Positions 36,069 to 45,773 are shown, counted from the stretch's first letter. The stretch: DNA of 64,000 nt from Bacteroidota bacterium (GCA_022567305.1 JADFHF010000009.1:1-64000); one strand, 5' to 3'. The notes: generated by a model not told the origin, from the letters alone. Numbers and translations are program-made.

Positions 36069-36555
36069 TTCCATGGATAATCGTCTTGCTTTATATCCCG
36101 GGTCGTTTAATCCATTTACATTCGGCCACTTGGACATCGTGGAGCGGGCCAGCCGGATTTTTGATCGCGTTGAAGTGACGGTAGCCGATAACACGAGCAA
36201 GGTTTCATTCTTTTCTTCAGAAGAACGGTGTCGCCTGATCCAGGAGTGCACCGAGCATCTGTCCAACGTTTCCGTCGTACCGTTCAAGGGGTTACTTGTT
36301 GATCATGCCAGGAGTAGCGGTGCAGATGTCCTGGTTCGGGGCCTTCGACAGGTTTCGGATTTTGATTTTGAGTTTCGCATGGCTTTCGCTAACCGCAGAC
36401 TCAACCCGGATGTGGAAACCGTATTTTTAATGACCACAGAGGAGCACGCCCTGATCAGCGCATCGATTGTCAGGGAAATACATCACTGGAAAGGAGACGT
36501 TTCGTCCTTTGTCCCCGAACCGGTGTTAAAGGCTTTGAAGACAAAGCAATCGTAG
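36061..36555 (+). CDS. coaD: Phosphopantetheine adenylyltransferase CoaD
   Basis: 164 residues. It adenylates 4'-phosphopantetheine to dephospho-CoA, the penultimate step of CoA synthesis. Motifs are YPGSFNPFTFGHLDIVERA with the GHxD nucleotide-binding signature, VLVRGLRQVSDFDFEFRMA and the ISASIVRE loop. The start at 36061 overlaps rsmD; a second ATG at 36073 (MDNRLALYPG) fits the family length equally well. Confidence 0.97.
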   Translation: MSDSMDNRLALYPGSFNPFTFGHLDIVERASRIFDRVEVTVADNTSKVSFFSSEERCRLIQECTEHLSNVSVVPFKGLLVDHARSSGADVLVRGLRQVSDFDFEFRMAFANRRLNPDVETVFLMTTEEHALISASIVREIHHWKGDVSSFVPEPVLKALKTKQS

Positions 36556-36605
36556 ACGTGTCAAACTTTTTCAGCTGAACCCATAAGAGTTCGGTCTAAG
36601 ATTAG

Positions 36606-37820
36606 ATGGAAACACTCTATATGGACCTTGAAGTCAATCCGCGCGTCGCCAGTATGCAGCCGTCGGCCACACTTTCGATGACGGCCCGAGCGAAAGCACG
36701 AATTCGAGAAGGGTACCCGGTCATCGGACTCAGCGCGGGCGAGCCGGATTTTGATACGCCGCGGCCCATTGCAGACGCAGCCATCTCAGCAATTCAGGAA
36801 GGCTTTACGCACTATACCGAAAATCGGGGGATGCTTGCCCTTCGAGAAGCCATCTGCGAAAAGCTGTCTCGTGTGAATGGGATATCCTATTCACCCGACG
36901 AAATTTTATGCACGAATGGTGCCAAGCAATCGATCGCCCAGGTTTTATCAGTCATCTGTAGCCCCGGCGACGAGGTGTTGATTCCTGCTCCATATTGGGT
37001 GAGTTATCCTGAACAGGTTCGCTTCGCTGGTGGTCAGCCGGTCATCATTCCGACCACGGTGGAATCAGACTACAAAATGAAGGTCGACGAGTTGGAGGCG
37101 CATATTACCGGACAGACCCGCGCACTGATTCTGTGCTCACCTTCTAATCCGACCGGAAGTGTTTACAGCCCGGACGAATTGAGAGCGCTTGCAGAGGTGT
37201 TGGCGCGCCACCCCCAAGTGTATATCATCTCCGACGAGATCTATGAGCAGATTATCTATGACGCCGAACACCTCTCGTTTGGATCGATACAAGGCATGAA
37301 GTCGAGAACCATTACGATCAACGGCTTCTCCAAAGCATATGCCATGACCGGATGGAGATTGGGATACCTGGCCGCCGATGGTCAAATCGTAAAGGAAGCT
37401 GCGAAAATTCAGAGTCAGTTTACGTCGGCGCCGAGTAGCATCTCCCAGAAGGCTGGAATTGCCGCCTTAGAAATGGACCCAGGTCCTATATTGGAAATGG
37501 TAGCTGCCTTTCGAGAGCGTCGCGACTTTGTCCTTGGAGCCCTCGAAGCGCGCGATGACGTCAGGTGTCCAAAACCAGAAGGCGCATTTTATGTTTTTCC
37601 GGACATTTCCACACTTTATGGTAAGGCGACGCCATGGGGGGACGTCATCCAGAATAGCGAGCAGATGTGCTACTACGTGCTGGATAAATTCAACGTGGCA
37701 CTCGTGCCAGGAGATGCTTTTGGCGCTCCCTACGGCGTGAGAATATCGTATGCAACTGGCTTGGACGATTTGGAAGAAGCCATGAGACGAATCGACGCGG
37801 CGTTCGATTCTCTCACCTGA
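36606..37820 (+). CDS. Class I aspartate/prephenate-type aminotransferase
   Basis: 404 residues, or 399 from the ATG at 36621. It is a PLP-dependent fold-type I enzyme of the AspC/AspB (subgroup I-beta) group. Evidence is IGLSAGEPDFDTPRPIADAA, FTHYTENRGMLALREAI, CSPSNPTGSVYS, ISDEIYEQIIYD and the PLP-lysine motif NGFSKAYAMTGWRLGY, with the substrate-binding Arg in VRISYAT. It makes aspartate and possibly arogenate or other amino acids. The exact substrate cannot be read from the sequence. It is 50 bp after coaD and probably in the rsmD-coaD operon. Confidence 0.92.
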   Translation: METLYMDLEVNPRVASMQPSATLSMTARAKARIREGYPVIGLSAGEPDFDTPRPIADAAISAIQEGFTHYTENRGMLALREAICEKLSRVNGISYSPDEILCTNGAKQSIAQVLSVICSPGDEVLIPAPYWVSYPEQVRFAGGQPVIIPTTVESDYKMKVDELEAHITGQTRALILCSPSNPTGSVYSPDELRALAEVLARHPQVYIISDEIYEQIIYDAEHLSFGSIQGMKSRTITINGFSKAYAMTGWRLGYLAADGQIVKEAAKIQSQFTSAPSSISQKAGIAALEMDPGPILEMVAAFRERRDFVLGALEARDDVRCPKPEGAFYVFPDISTLYGKATPWGDVIQNSEQMCYYVLDKFNVALVPGDAFGAPYGVRISYATGLDDLEEAMRRIDAAFDSLT

Positions 37821-37939
37821 ATGCTGCTCCAATTGCTGCTACTATTGATTGAAATTCCGCATTCGACTGAAAACATCATCCCCGTGAGTCCGTACGGTAG
37901 GCTTTCATTTCACGCCAATCTTAGCAAGAGTCGCATTCG

Positions 37940-39202
37940 TTGGAGCAATCAGATCGACCGGGGCTAACGAGACGAATATTCGGAAGAAGAGGATCTGTTG
38001 AAGCAGAGCTTTATCCCCAGGTTAATCCTAAAGTTAACGAACGTTACTGGCTACACGCGCTCCTTTTTCTAGTCACGCTCGTCTCCACCATCATGGCGGG
38101 CGGTCAAATGGCCGGCCGGTTCGATTTTTATGCCGCTTCCGATAATTGGATAAACCTATTCGGAAGCCGGATCAGTGTAGAATTCGTTCTGGACGGGCTT
38201 CGATACGGTGCATCCCTGCTTCTCTTTCTTGGGGTCCACGAATTCGGGCATTATTTCGCTGCCAGGAAGCACAACGTGAGTACGTCTCTACCGTATTTCA
38301 TCCCGTTTCCGTGGAATGGAATCGGAACATTTGGCGCCGTCATTCGAATTCGAGAGCAGATCCCATCCATGAGAAAGCTTTTCGATATTGGCACGGCCGG
38401 ACCTATGGCTGGCTTTGTCGTGGCTCTCGGCGTGTTGATTTTTGGACTGGCGACTCTGCCGTCGCTCGATTATGTCGCCGACCTGTATGAACATCAGGCA
38501 TTGAAGGACTTCGTTCGTGACTATGGTGCATTTCCGGATCGTCTCGATGAGATCGCATTGGGCTCTAGTGATTATTTACTCGTAGTCGGGCAGACTCCTC
38601 TCTATTGGATGCTGTCTCAATTTTTCACGGATGTGCCTCCGATGTGGGAGATGTATCACTACCCGGTACTTTTCGCCGGCTGGTTGGGGCTATTCTTCAC
38701 GGCAGTCAATCTATTGCCGGTCGGTCAGCTCGATGGAGGTCATATGTTGTATGCGCTCGTGGGTCCGAAGTGGCATCGGAGGCTTGCTCGGGGGTTTGTG
38801 CTCATGCTTCTGGTTTCCGGTGGAATCGGATTCATTGACGACATCGGTCCAGCGATCAGCGAATGGACTTCAGTGACTGGATTTCTGCCGTGGCTGATTC
38901 TTGCTCTCGTACTGCTGTTTTACGTACAGAGAATCTTCAAAGATCAGCCACGTTTGATTGTCGGTTGGCTTCTCGGTTTAGTTGCTATAATCGCGGTATT
39001 CCGTTGGAGTCCGTGGATCGTCGAAAATATGGGCTACACAGGTTGGCTGATCTGGTGCCTCTTGATCGTATTGCTCATTCGAGTTGACCATCCTCCGGTC
39101 CTGGAAATGGAACCACTCACGACGAAGCGCAAAATATTGGCCATCTTTGGGCTAGTAATTTTTGCACTTTGTTTCAGCATCAAGCCTCTCTACCTTGTAT
39201 AG
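37940..39202 (+). CDS. M50-family site-2 protease (intramembrane metalloprotease)
   Basis: 420 residues from a TTG start. The zinc motif HEFGH (residues 100-104) sits in a membrane helix (LLLFLGVHEFGHYFAARK). The third ligand is in NLLPVGQLDGGHMLYAL (about 256-272). There are about eight membrane helices and no PDZ domain, unlike RseP. A 119-bp gap separates it from the aminotransferase gene. Such S2P enzymes cut membrane-bound regulators or clear signal peptides; no anti-sigma factor lies nearby to suggest a substrate. Confidence 0.9.
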   Translation: MEQSDRPGLTRRIFGRRGSVEAELYPQVNPKVNERYWLHALLFLVTLVSTIMAGGQMAGRFDFYAASDNWINLFGSRISVEFVLDGLRYGASLLLFLGVHEFGHYFAARKHNVSTSLPYFIPFPWNGIGTFGAVIRIREQIPSMRKLFDIGTAGPMAGFVVALGVLIFGLATLPSLDYVADLYEHQALKDFVRDYGAFPDRLDEIALGSSDYLLVVGQTPLYWMLSQFFTDVPPMWEMYHYPVLFAGWLGLFFTAVNLLPVGQLDGGHMLYALVGPKWHRRLARGFVLMLLVSGGIGFIDDIGPAISEWTSVTGFLPWLILALVLLFYVQRIFKDQPRLIVGWLLGLVAIIAVFRWSPWIVENMGYTGWLIWCLLIVLLIRVDHPPVLEMEPLTTKRKILAIFGLVIFALCFSIKPLYLV

Positions 39203-39341
39203 CCACTCAAGCTGCGGAAAGGTCTCCATTTCAGACCGCATGCTTCTGATCAGCACTTTATGATCGTCAATCGCTACTGATTCTTTCTTTTAGAAGTGAC
39301 GCTGGTGCTGCCACAGTCTAGCCGACCACTCGTGCTGATTC

Positions 39342-40160
39342 ATGCGCAACCATTTCGAAGTATTCGTTCCGCTACTGATTGTGGTGCTGTTCACCGGGTG
39401 TGATACGGCCCCAGGAGTCGTTGAAACGGAGAACCGATCTCCGGTGCTCTCGGATCTCTCATTCTCGCCATCGAGCGTTTTGCTCGATGACCTTCCGTCA
39501 GGAAGTGTACAAGGCGGTGTCGCCCGATTCACACTGGCCGTTTCGGTGGATGTGAACGACGCTGATGGTGATTTAGATCGAATTTTCGTTTTGGTCGTGT
39601 CACCGATCCCGGGTAGGGACCCTGTCGCCAACGAGGAGATTGTCGTTACCGAAAACGGTCACTTCGCGATCGATATCAGTCTCCAAATTCCGGTAGCCGA
39701 AATCGGGATCTACACGGTTCAGCTTTTTGCCTCAGATCGAGCAGGAAGTTTGGGGAATCAGGTCGTTGGATCGCTCATCGTGGACGCGACCAGTGAACCG
39801 CCGCAGATCGACGCCATCGATATTCCGGATCGGATTACCCGACCAGGCCCTGGTGAACCGGCCTTACAAGTCCCGATTGTCGCCCATGTATCCGATCCCG
39901 AAGGGCTCGCGAATATTTTATCGGTGCAGGTCGAAGTGAATGGAGCGTCGACGTTACAGCTCTGCGACGACGGTGGGGGAGCTGCCTGCAACGCAGGATT
40001 TCCAAATAGCGGAGACGTCACTGCCGGAGACGGTCTATTTACGCTAACCCTTCTGCTGGATTCGTCGAATACACTGGGCGATAACATTTTTGTATTCAAG
40101 GCCATAGATCGCGCAGGTTTAGAGAGTGAGACGGTCACCAAAATCATCGTCGTGGAATGA
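39342..40160 (+). CDS. Exported lipoprotein with Ig/cadherin-like domains
   Basis: 272 residues. The lipoprotein signal ends LLIVVLFTGC (Cys20). Two beta-sandwich domains are visible: residues about 30-150 (SPVLSDLSFSPSSVLLDD, VDVNDADGDLDRIFVLV, IGIYTVQLFASDRAGS) and about 155-272 (VPIVAHVSDPEGLANILSVQ, GDVTAGDGLFTLTLLL, IFVFKAIDRAGLESETV). Both have the DxDGD/DRAG pattern of cadherin- or Ig-like repeats and may bind calcium. It is the first gene of a four-gene operon, only 3 bp before the next. It may hold surface components together; no enzyme is suggested. Confidence 0.8.
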   Translation: MRNHFEVFVPLLIVVLFTGCDTAPGVVETENRSPVLSDLSFSPSSVLLDDLPSGSVQGGVARFTLAVSVDVNDADGDLDRIFVLVVSPIPGRDPVANEEIVVTENGHFAIDISLQIPVAEIGIYTVQLFASDRAGSLGNQVVGSLIVDATSEPPQIDAIDIPDRITRPGPGEPALQVPIVAHVSDPEGLANILSVQVEVNGASTLQLCDDGGGAACNAGFPNSGDVTAGDGLFTLTLLLDSSNTLGDNIFVFKAIDRAGLESETVTKIIVVE

Positions 40161-40163
40161 GTC

Positions 40164-41777
40164 TTGAGAAATAGGCGATCATATCTGTATTCGATTGAGT
40201 ATTCATTTCTGCGAGTCCTGCTGCTCGTACTCCTGCCTGTGATCGGCCTGCTGAGCGTAGGCCTCGTTCCCTGCGATAGCTACGCCCAAACTTCTTCAGT
40301 CGATTCAAAATTTGGTCAGATGCTCGCAGACAGCAAGTATGGAATTCTGAGCAATTCCATTGCCAATCTTCAGGCCAACGGAGATTCACTCTGGGTGGGT
40401 CCCTATTTGAACATGACTACGAACGAAGGTCAGTCATGGAGACTAGTGGAGTCAGATTCGTTGTTCGGTTCGTCCAATCGAGTGTTTTCTATTGATGTGA
40501 TAGGGAATTTGGTTGTTGCTGGTCTGGGGAAAAATGACCTGTCTACCGGAGACAACGTACAGACCGCGGCCGGATTTCTGGTTTCGGAGGACGGTGGATC
40601 GAATTTCGATTATCGTTTTCCTCAGTTGGATCAGCCCACCGACACCACCGTTGTTTACGGGTCATCCCTTCTCGGCGCGCTCGCGATAATCGTTCCGCAG
40701 CAAAGTCCGCCCTTCGACGTTTCAATCGATCCATGGTCGGGAGAAATCTGGGTGGCGGGCTGGGCGAGCGGCATCCGGCGCTCCAGCGATCTAGGACGGA
40801 CGTGGACGCGGGTCGTATTGCCACCAGATAATCTTGATTTTATCCATCCGGATTCTACGTACTCATTTCGACTCGAACCGCAACGGGGTGGAAGCGGATC
40901 GCTCAATCACTTGGGATTTTCAGTCTTGGTTGCCGATTCCGGGACGATCTGGGCAGGCACGGCTGGAGGCGTAAATCGATCGATGGACGGAGGATCGTCA
41001 TGGAGGCGTTTTAAAGCCGAGGGTACCAGTAGCTCTCTAACGGGTTCATGGGTCATCTCGATCGAAGAGCAGCGATACGGATCTGAGTCGACGGTCTGGA
41101 TGGCCACGTGGAATACCAGCGAAGTCGCAGGTGAACAATTCGGGGTTACCTATACCGACGATCAAGGTGAATCCTTTCATCAGGCACTTCGGGGCGAGCG
41201 AATCTATGATTTCGCCTTCGATGGACTCACGGTTTACGCCGCCGGAGAGAACGGTCTTTTCATCAGTCGAGATGGCGGATCATTCTGGAGATCGGTTTCA
41301 GAATTCCGAGACCGAACACGAAGTGAACGAATCGTGCGGCCCGGTTCCAGCGTCTTTTCCGTAGAAGTAACTCGATCTGCCGTATGGGTCGGAACGGGCG
41401 ACGGATTGCTGAGAAGCACAGACGGGGGTGTTTCCTGGGAGCTCCATCGCACGGAGGTTCCACTGCACCCGACCGAACCCGACGATCTGGTTCCGGACGT
41501 GGAAACGTTCGCTTACCCGAACCCATTCTCGCCTGCTGCAGACCAGTTTATTCGTATCCGGTACGAGCTTGCCCAAGCATCGAATGTTGATATTCGAATA
41601 TTTGATTTCGGAATGAATCTGGTTCGGACGGTGGAAGACAGTGTACCGTCCGGAATTTCAGACACGCGCTGGGATGGTAGGGGTGACGACGGCACCCGGG
41701 TTGCCAACGGAGCATATTTCTATGAGATTCGAGCTGGAAATGCTCGATTTCGTGGAAAAATTCTGGTCATCGAATGA
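40164..41777 (+). CDS. Exported beta-propeller (BNR-like) protein with FlgD-type C-terminal domain
   Basis: 537 residues from a TTG at 40164. A signal segment (LLLVLLPVIGLLSVGLVP) ends near SYA-QT. Repeats of the BNR/Ycf48 type follow: NEGQSWRLVESDSLFG, SEDGGSNFDYRF, SSDLGRTWTRVVLP, SMDGGSSWRRF, SRDGGSFWRSVS, STDGGVSWELHR. At least six SxDGGxxW blades indicate a beta-propeller. The last 90 residues form a FlgD Ig-like or T9SS-like domain (FAYPNPFSPAADQFIRI, DIRIFDFGMNLVRTV, WDGRGDDGTRVANGAYFYEI). It is probably secreted to the surface. The next gene, a PorV-like protein, overlaps its stop (ATGA). Confidence 0.85.
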   Translation: MRNRRSYLYSIEYSFLRVLLLVLLPVIGLLSVGLVPCDSYAQTSSVDSKFGQMLADSKYGILSNSIANLQANGDSLWVGPYLNMTTNEGQSWRLVESDSLFGSSNRVFSIDVIGNLVVAGLGKNDLSTGDNVQTAAGFLVSEDGGSNFDYRFPQLDQPTDTTVVYGSSLLGALAIIVPQQSPPFDVSIDPWSGEIWVAGWASGIRRSSDLGRTWTRVVLPPDNLDFIHPDSTYSFRLEPQRGGSGSLNHLGFSVLVADSGTIWAGTAGGVNRSMDGGSSWRRFKAEGTSSSLTGSWVISIEEQRYGSESTVWMATWNTSEVAGEQFGVTYTDDQGESFHQALRGERIYDFAFDGLTVYAAGENGLFISRDGGSFWRSVSEFRDRTRSERIVRPGSSVFSVEVTRSAVWVGTGDGLLRSTDGGVSWELHRTEVPLHPTEPDDLVPDVETFAYPNPFSPAADQFIRIRYELAQASNVDIRIFDFGMNLVRTVEDSVPSGISDTRWDGRGDDGTRVANGAYFYEIRAGNARFRGKILVIE

Positions 41778-42814
41778 GGGTTTGCCGAACCATATTGGGC
41801 GAGGTGTTCCTTGTCGCGCTCTTGAGCCTCGGAGGGGGATATGATGCGGTGGGGCAATCCGCCGGGGCATTTTCCCGGATCGGCTTTGGCGCCAGAGGAA
41901 TCGCCATGGGGAATGCCGTGGGTGCTGACGCTTCCGGAGGCACAAGCCCGTATTACAATCCTGCATTGGCTGTCGCGATCGAGCGGCAGAATATGGATGT
42001 TACGGTCGGCCTGTTGAGTTTCGACCGATCGATTCAGTTCCTCCAGCTAAGTTCACCGTTGAGGCAAAAAGCTGGTGTGGCGGTGGGTCTCATTCATGCA
42101 TCCGTAGAGAATATTGATGGTCGAGATAACAGTGGGTTTCATACCGGCGATTTCTCGATCGACGAATACGCCGGCTTCATGGCGTTTGGAATTCGGTTTT
42201 CTGACAACGTTTCCGCCGGAGTAGGATTTCAATTCTTTAGGACGGATCTTTTCGAGGGGCTGGATCCAGCCGTCGCGATAGGGATTGACTTCGGAATGTT
42301 GATTCGCCTCTCGCAGGACCTTCACGTCTCGTTTGTGCTGGACGATCTATTGGCTCGATATCAGTGGAGCACAAACAGTATCAATGGGTCGGGAGGAAAG
42401 AAGACGACCGACCAGTTTCCTACTCGTCTGCGAATTGGTATCATGAATCAGCGCCTGGACGCGCGTCTTAGACTGGTTGGGGAGTATGAAGCGCGATTTC
42501 GTCGGGCCGAAGTCGTTTCGAAGAGTGTGTCTATCTTTGGAGGTGAACCTGTAGAAAGGTCGGAAACAGATCGCCTGGTGCTGTCTGAAAGCCGAGTCCG
42601 AGCCGGAATAGAATATCTGTTTATGAAACAATTCGTAGTCCGGGCTGGAATAGAGCAGCTCGGTGACGAGGTTTTTGGGGGACTTCGACCAGCTGCAGGT
42701 TTCATGGTTGAGCAAACCGTGGGAAACCTCGATGTCCGATTTGAATACGCCTTCTCGGTTGAATCTCCTGCTTCAGGTACCATGCACCTGCTCACGCTTC
42801 GATTATTCTTGTAA
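41774..42814 (+). CDS. PorV/PorQ-like outer-membrane protein 1
   Basis: 346 residues, start overlapping the previous stop. A signal peptide ends near AVG-QS (about 28). The mature start has the PorV/UPF0164 signature FSRIGFGARGIAMGNAVGADA followed by SPYYNPALA, then a FadL-like barrel ending LLTLRLFL. PorV of the T9SS shuttles cargo from the translocon to the sortase PorU. Whether this copy does so, or serves the beta-propeller protein upstream, is not known. A paralogue follows 13 bp downstream. Confidence 0.83.
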   Translation: MRVCRTILGEVFLVALLSLGGGYDAVGQSAGAFSRIGFGARGIAMGNAVGADASGGTSPYYNPALAVAIERQNMDVTVGLLSFDRSIQFLQLSSPLRQKAGVAVGLIHASVENIDGRDNSGFHTGDFSIDEYAGFMAFGIRFSDNVSAGVGFQFFRTDLFEGLDPAVAIGIDFGMLIRLSQDLHVSFVLDDLLARYQWSTNSINGSGGKKTTDQFPTRLRIGIMNQRLDARLRLVGEYEARFRRAEVVSKSVSIFGGEPVERSETDRLVLSESRVRAGIEYLFMKQFVVRAGIEQLGDEVFGGLRPAAGFMVEQTVGNLDVRFEYAFSVESPASGTMHLLTLRLFL

Positions 42815-42827
42815 CCGAGGGATTTCA

Positions 42828-43754
42828 ATGGGAAGAGTTTTCCTCCTTTTATCGGCATTTTCCCTCTGCCTGGGTGCAACATCGCCCGCTTCCGCTCAAG
42901 ATAGTGGTTTGTCTTTCTTGCGGTTCGGGGTTGACGCCGCCGGCATGGCTCGCGGAGACGTTGGAGTGGCTTCCGAAGACGGTGCGTTTTCAACGTACTG
43001 GAATCCTGCCGGTATCTCGGCTCCTGGTCCCAACGAAGTGGCCGTCTCTCACCATGTGTGGATTGCTGATATTCGGACTTATGTTGCATCGTCGAAATTC
43101 AGGCTGGGTGCGAAGACGGGTGTCGGTCTTTATATAACGGCAACAGGAGCTGGAGATTTGGAAGCACGAGAAGAGCCTGGAGAGGCACTGGGTTTCTTTG
43201 ACGCCCAATTCGTGAACGCTGGTATCGCACTGGGTCGCATCGTGGGCCCCATTCGAGTCGGAATCACTGCCAAATATCTCTCGGAGCGGATATTCGTAAA
43301 TTCGGCCAATGGATATGCGTTCGATTTCGGTGTTCAAACATCTCTGTTTGATGGCGGGGTTCTTCTGGGAGCGGCATTTCAAAACGTTGGAAAGATGGAA
43401 CGCTTAAATGCCGAACGAACCGAATTACCCCAAATCCTTCGAGTCGGCTCTGAGATATTCCCATTCAAAATTCTCGCAGAGAACGACGGGACGGCCCTGT
43501 TGAATACTTCGTTGATCGTAGAGGTCTCACACAACAGCATCTCTGAGTCCACCCAGATTCATGTAGGATTCGCAGGTGAGGTGCTGGATACCGTAATTGC
43601 GCGAGTTGGCTACATTTCCAATGATGCGCTAAGGGACTATTCAGTTGGGATTGGGCTGGCTATCGCAGAGCTCTCCTTTGATTATGCCCTGCTTCCCTTC
43701 GAAGAAGGATTTGGTGGCCCTGCACACATTATCTCTCTGTCCTACTCCTATTAA
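42828..43754 (+). CDS. PorV/PorQ-like outer-membrane protein 2
   Basis: 308 residues from the ATG at 42828, preceded by GAGGG at 8 nt. An in-frame start at 42663 would lie inside the previous gene. The signal peptide ends ASA-QD (about 24). The mature start LSFLRFGVDAAGMARGDVGVA and STYWNPAGI are PorV-type, and the barrel ends HIISLSYSY. It is a paralogue of the preceding protein with low overall identity, suggesting an old duplication. It ends the four-gene operon and is convergent with the CPBP gene. Confidence 0.83.
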   Translation: MGRVFLLLSAFSLCLGATSPASAQDSGLSFLRFGVDAAGMARGDVGVASEDGAFSTYWNPAGISAPGPNEVAVSHHVWIADIRTYVASSKFRLGAKTGVGLYITATGAGDLEAREEPGEALGFFDAQFVNAGIALGRIVGPIRVGITAKYLSERIFVNSANGYAFDFGVQTSLFDGGVLLGAAFQNVGKMERLNAERTELPQILRVGSEIFPFKILAENDGTALLNTSLIVEVSHNSISESTQIHVGFAGEVLDTVIARVGYISNDALRDYSVGIGLAIAELSFDYALLPFEEGFGGPAHIISLSYSY

Positions 43755-43776
43755 CGAGCGAATGGCCGTTGGTTAC

Positions 43777-44586
43777 TTAGAGTTTCTCAAAGATCTCGAG
43801 AAACGAACCAGGGCTAATTCCCGAAACACCCGTTCGTATTCGGAGCGAAGAGAACAGATCGAGGAGTAGCATTTGAACCGCATGAATGGGGACGGCAATC
43901 CAAAAAGAGCGTGATCGCCAAACGAGTGCTCCTAGGGCAACTCCACCTACGATCGAAAGCAGGGCTTCCGGTAAGGGCTTTTCGTAATGAAGAATGGCGA
44001 ACGGAACGGTCTGAATAAAGATGGCATAGATCCCAAAAACCCTGGCCGTACCAAACAAGACGAATCCCCTCCAGAGGTATTCCCATCCCATCCAGTAGAA
44101 GATGAATACAGCCTCGTAGATGAAGAAGACGGTCCAGTCGATGGCTGCGGGCCCATAATGCGGGTAGTTCGCCTGAAAGCTACTGCCATCTGATAAAATC
44201 CACGTGCCGAGAAGGGCGAAGGGCAGGTAAACGGCCCCAATTATCGAGGCGAATCGCCAGTCGCCAAGGCCGAGCCCCATCTCCCTGACGTTGCGCTTGA
44301 ATCCGAAGCGGAGAATCAGGATGGGAACTACGAAACCCAGAACACCCTGAACAACAAACCACCAAGTCCAACTCCCCAGTCCGACAGACTCGATACCCAG
44401 CTTCGGAGCGATCTCGGTTCGAAACAGCGTGCGATCGCCCAGTTTCATCTGGAGGATAACGGCAAAGGCGCTGAACAGAAGAACGAAGACAGTCTGTCGG
44501 TCGAGATTGGAGATGGCGGTCCTGACGGAGCGAATTTCTCGCCCCAAATCGAAAATCCTGGTGTTGTTATCCGATTCGTCTTTCAA
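43777..44586 (-). CDS. CPBP-family intramembrane protease-like protein
   Basis: 269 residues with about seven membrane helices. The CPBP motifs are present in altered form. Motif 1 is WEYLWRG (168-174): the second Glu (Glu169) and the Arg (Arg173) of EExxxR are kept, but the first Glu is Trp168. Motif 2 is FAILH (His200) and motif 3 has His235 in IAVPIHAVQM. In characterised Rce1-like enzymes the first Glu is catalytic, so activity is uncertain, although a WEffxRG form is common in this family. It follows lipA by 32 bp. Its function in Bacteroidota is not established. Confidence 0.82.
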   Translation of the reverse strand: MKDESDNNTRIFDLGREIRSVRTAISNLDRQTVFVLLFSAFAVILQMKLGDRTLFRTEIAPKLGIESVGLGSWTWWFVVQGVLGFVVPILILRFGFKRNVREMGLGLGDWRFASIIGAVYLPFALLGTWILSDGSSFQANYPHYGPAAIDWTVFFIYEAVFIFYWMGWEYLWRGFVLFGTARVFGIYAIFIQTVPFAILHYEKPLPEALLSIVGGVALGALVWRSRSFWIAVPIHAVQMLLLDLFSSLRIRTGVSGISPGSFLEIFEKL

Positions 44587-44618
44587 GAATTCAGAAACAA
44601 TTGAATCGAGGGCCGCTG

Positions 44619-45593
44619 TTAGAGATGGCGTTCCGCATGATAAGAAGATCGAACAAGTGGACCACTCTCGACGTGCTCGATTCCCTTCGATTCTCCAATT
44701 TCTTTATACCGATTGAACTGGTCCGGATGAATGAATTCATGAACGGGTAAATGCAGGCGTGTCGGCTGCAAGTACTGGCCAATCGTCATCACATCGACAC
44801 CGATCTCTACAAAGTCGTCCATAAGGACCATGACTTCTTCTTCGCATTCTCCGAGGCCAACCATGATGCCACTCTTCGTACGGAGTCCCTGATCCTTTGC
44901 GATCCGAAGTACCTCGAGGGACCGTTTGTATTCCGCCTGGGGTCGAACCGTGCGATACAGTCTCGGAACCGTCTCCATATTGTGATTCAGGATTTCCGGT
45001 CGTTCGTCCAGGACCGTTTGCAGGGCTTCACGATCACCTCGAAAGTCCGGGATAAGGACTTCGATCGTGCACCCCTCTATTTCCTCTCGGAGTCGCTGAA
45101 TCGTCAGGGCAAAAATGGGTGCACCGCCATCCTTTCTCTCATCCCGGTTTACACTGGTCACCACCGCATGTTGGATTCCCATCAATTTGGCCGCTCGGGC
45201 GACGCGATTGGGTTCGTCGTAGTCCAACCCCGGATCGGGTCGCCCCGTCATCACGGCACAAAAGCCGCAGCTCCGGGTGCAGATATTACCGAGAATCATG
45301 AACGTAGCGGTACCGGCCGTCCAACATTCGCCCATGTTGGGGCATCTAGCGCTCTGGCACACCGTGTGCAAATCATTCGAATCAATAATCTCAACCAAAT
45401 TGCGGTATCGCTCTCCGTACGGCAGTTTTACGCGCAGCCAGTCCGGGCGTCGTCCGGGGCCTGAAACCTGGGTTGCCGAATCCATCAATGGCAACTCAAT
45501 CAGGTCTGAATCAACCCCGTTTGAAGAGGGTCTCGCTTCGAGCGATATATCCCCCGGGCGGAAGGCAGTTCGAATTTTCTTTTTCTCTATCAT
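44619..45593 (-). CDS. lipA: Lipoyl synthase LipA
   Basis: 324 residues. It is a radical-SAM enzyme that inserts two sulfurs into octanoyl-carrier proteins. Both iron-sulfur clusters are readable: the auxiliary cluster [12 protein letters not shown] and the radical-SAM cluster [49 protein letters not shown] and GIMVGLGE follow in family order, and the C-terminus holds the RSSYHAE auxiliary-cluster Ser. The first 36 residues are not conserved; the ATG at 45485 ([11 protein letters not shown]) may be the true start. Confidence 0.96.
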   Translation of the reverse strand: MIEKKKIRTAFRPGDISLEARPSSNGVDSDLIELPLMDSATQVSGPGRRPDWLRVKLPYGERYRNLVEIIDSNDLHTVCQSARCPNMGECWTAGTATFMILGNICTRSCGFCAVMTGRPDPGLDYDEPNRVARAAKLMGIQHAVVTSVNRDERKDGGAPIFALTIQRLREEIEGCTIEVLIPDFRGDREALQTVLDERPEILNHNMETVPRLYRTVRPQAEYKRSLEVLRIAKDQGLRTKSGIMVGLGECEEEVMVLMDDFVEIGVDVMTIGQYLQPTRLHLPVHEFIHPDQFNRYKEIGESKGIEHVESGPLVRSSYHAERHL

Positions 45594-45748
45594 ACGGGCT
45601 GAAAATGCACAGCGTTCACGCTAAAACGACCTTTTTAGGGGTGGTCGTAGGACGTGTGTCGGACCTACAGACCGTGCGCTATTATGATCCCATTCCGTGC
45701 TCTCGCAGGCGATGAAGTTTCGACCGAAAGGTTCTATCTTGATTCGTG

Positions 45749-45773
45749 TCGGAAACGGGATACCGGTTTCCGA
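45749..45773. promoter_or_regulatory. Inverted repeat upstream of lat
   Basis: TCGGAAAC (45749-45756) and GTTTCCGA (45766-45773) form a perfect 8-bp inverted repeat with a 9-bp spacer that itself holds GGG/CC partners. It is 66 bp before the lat start, in the 245-bp gap shared with the divergent lipA gene. Position and symmetry suit an operator; the binding protein is unknown. Confidence 0.45.

Noticed and set aside
44751-45464. 237-codon plus-strand open frame
   Set aside because: Antisense to lipA, whose two Cys clusters prove the minus-strand frame.
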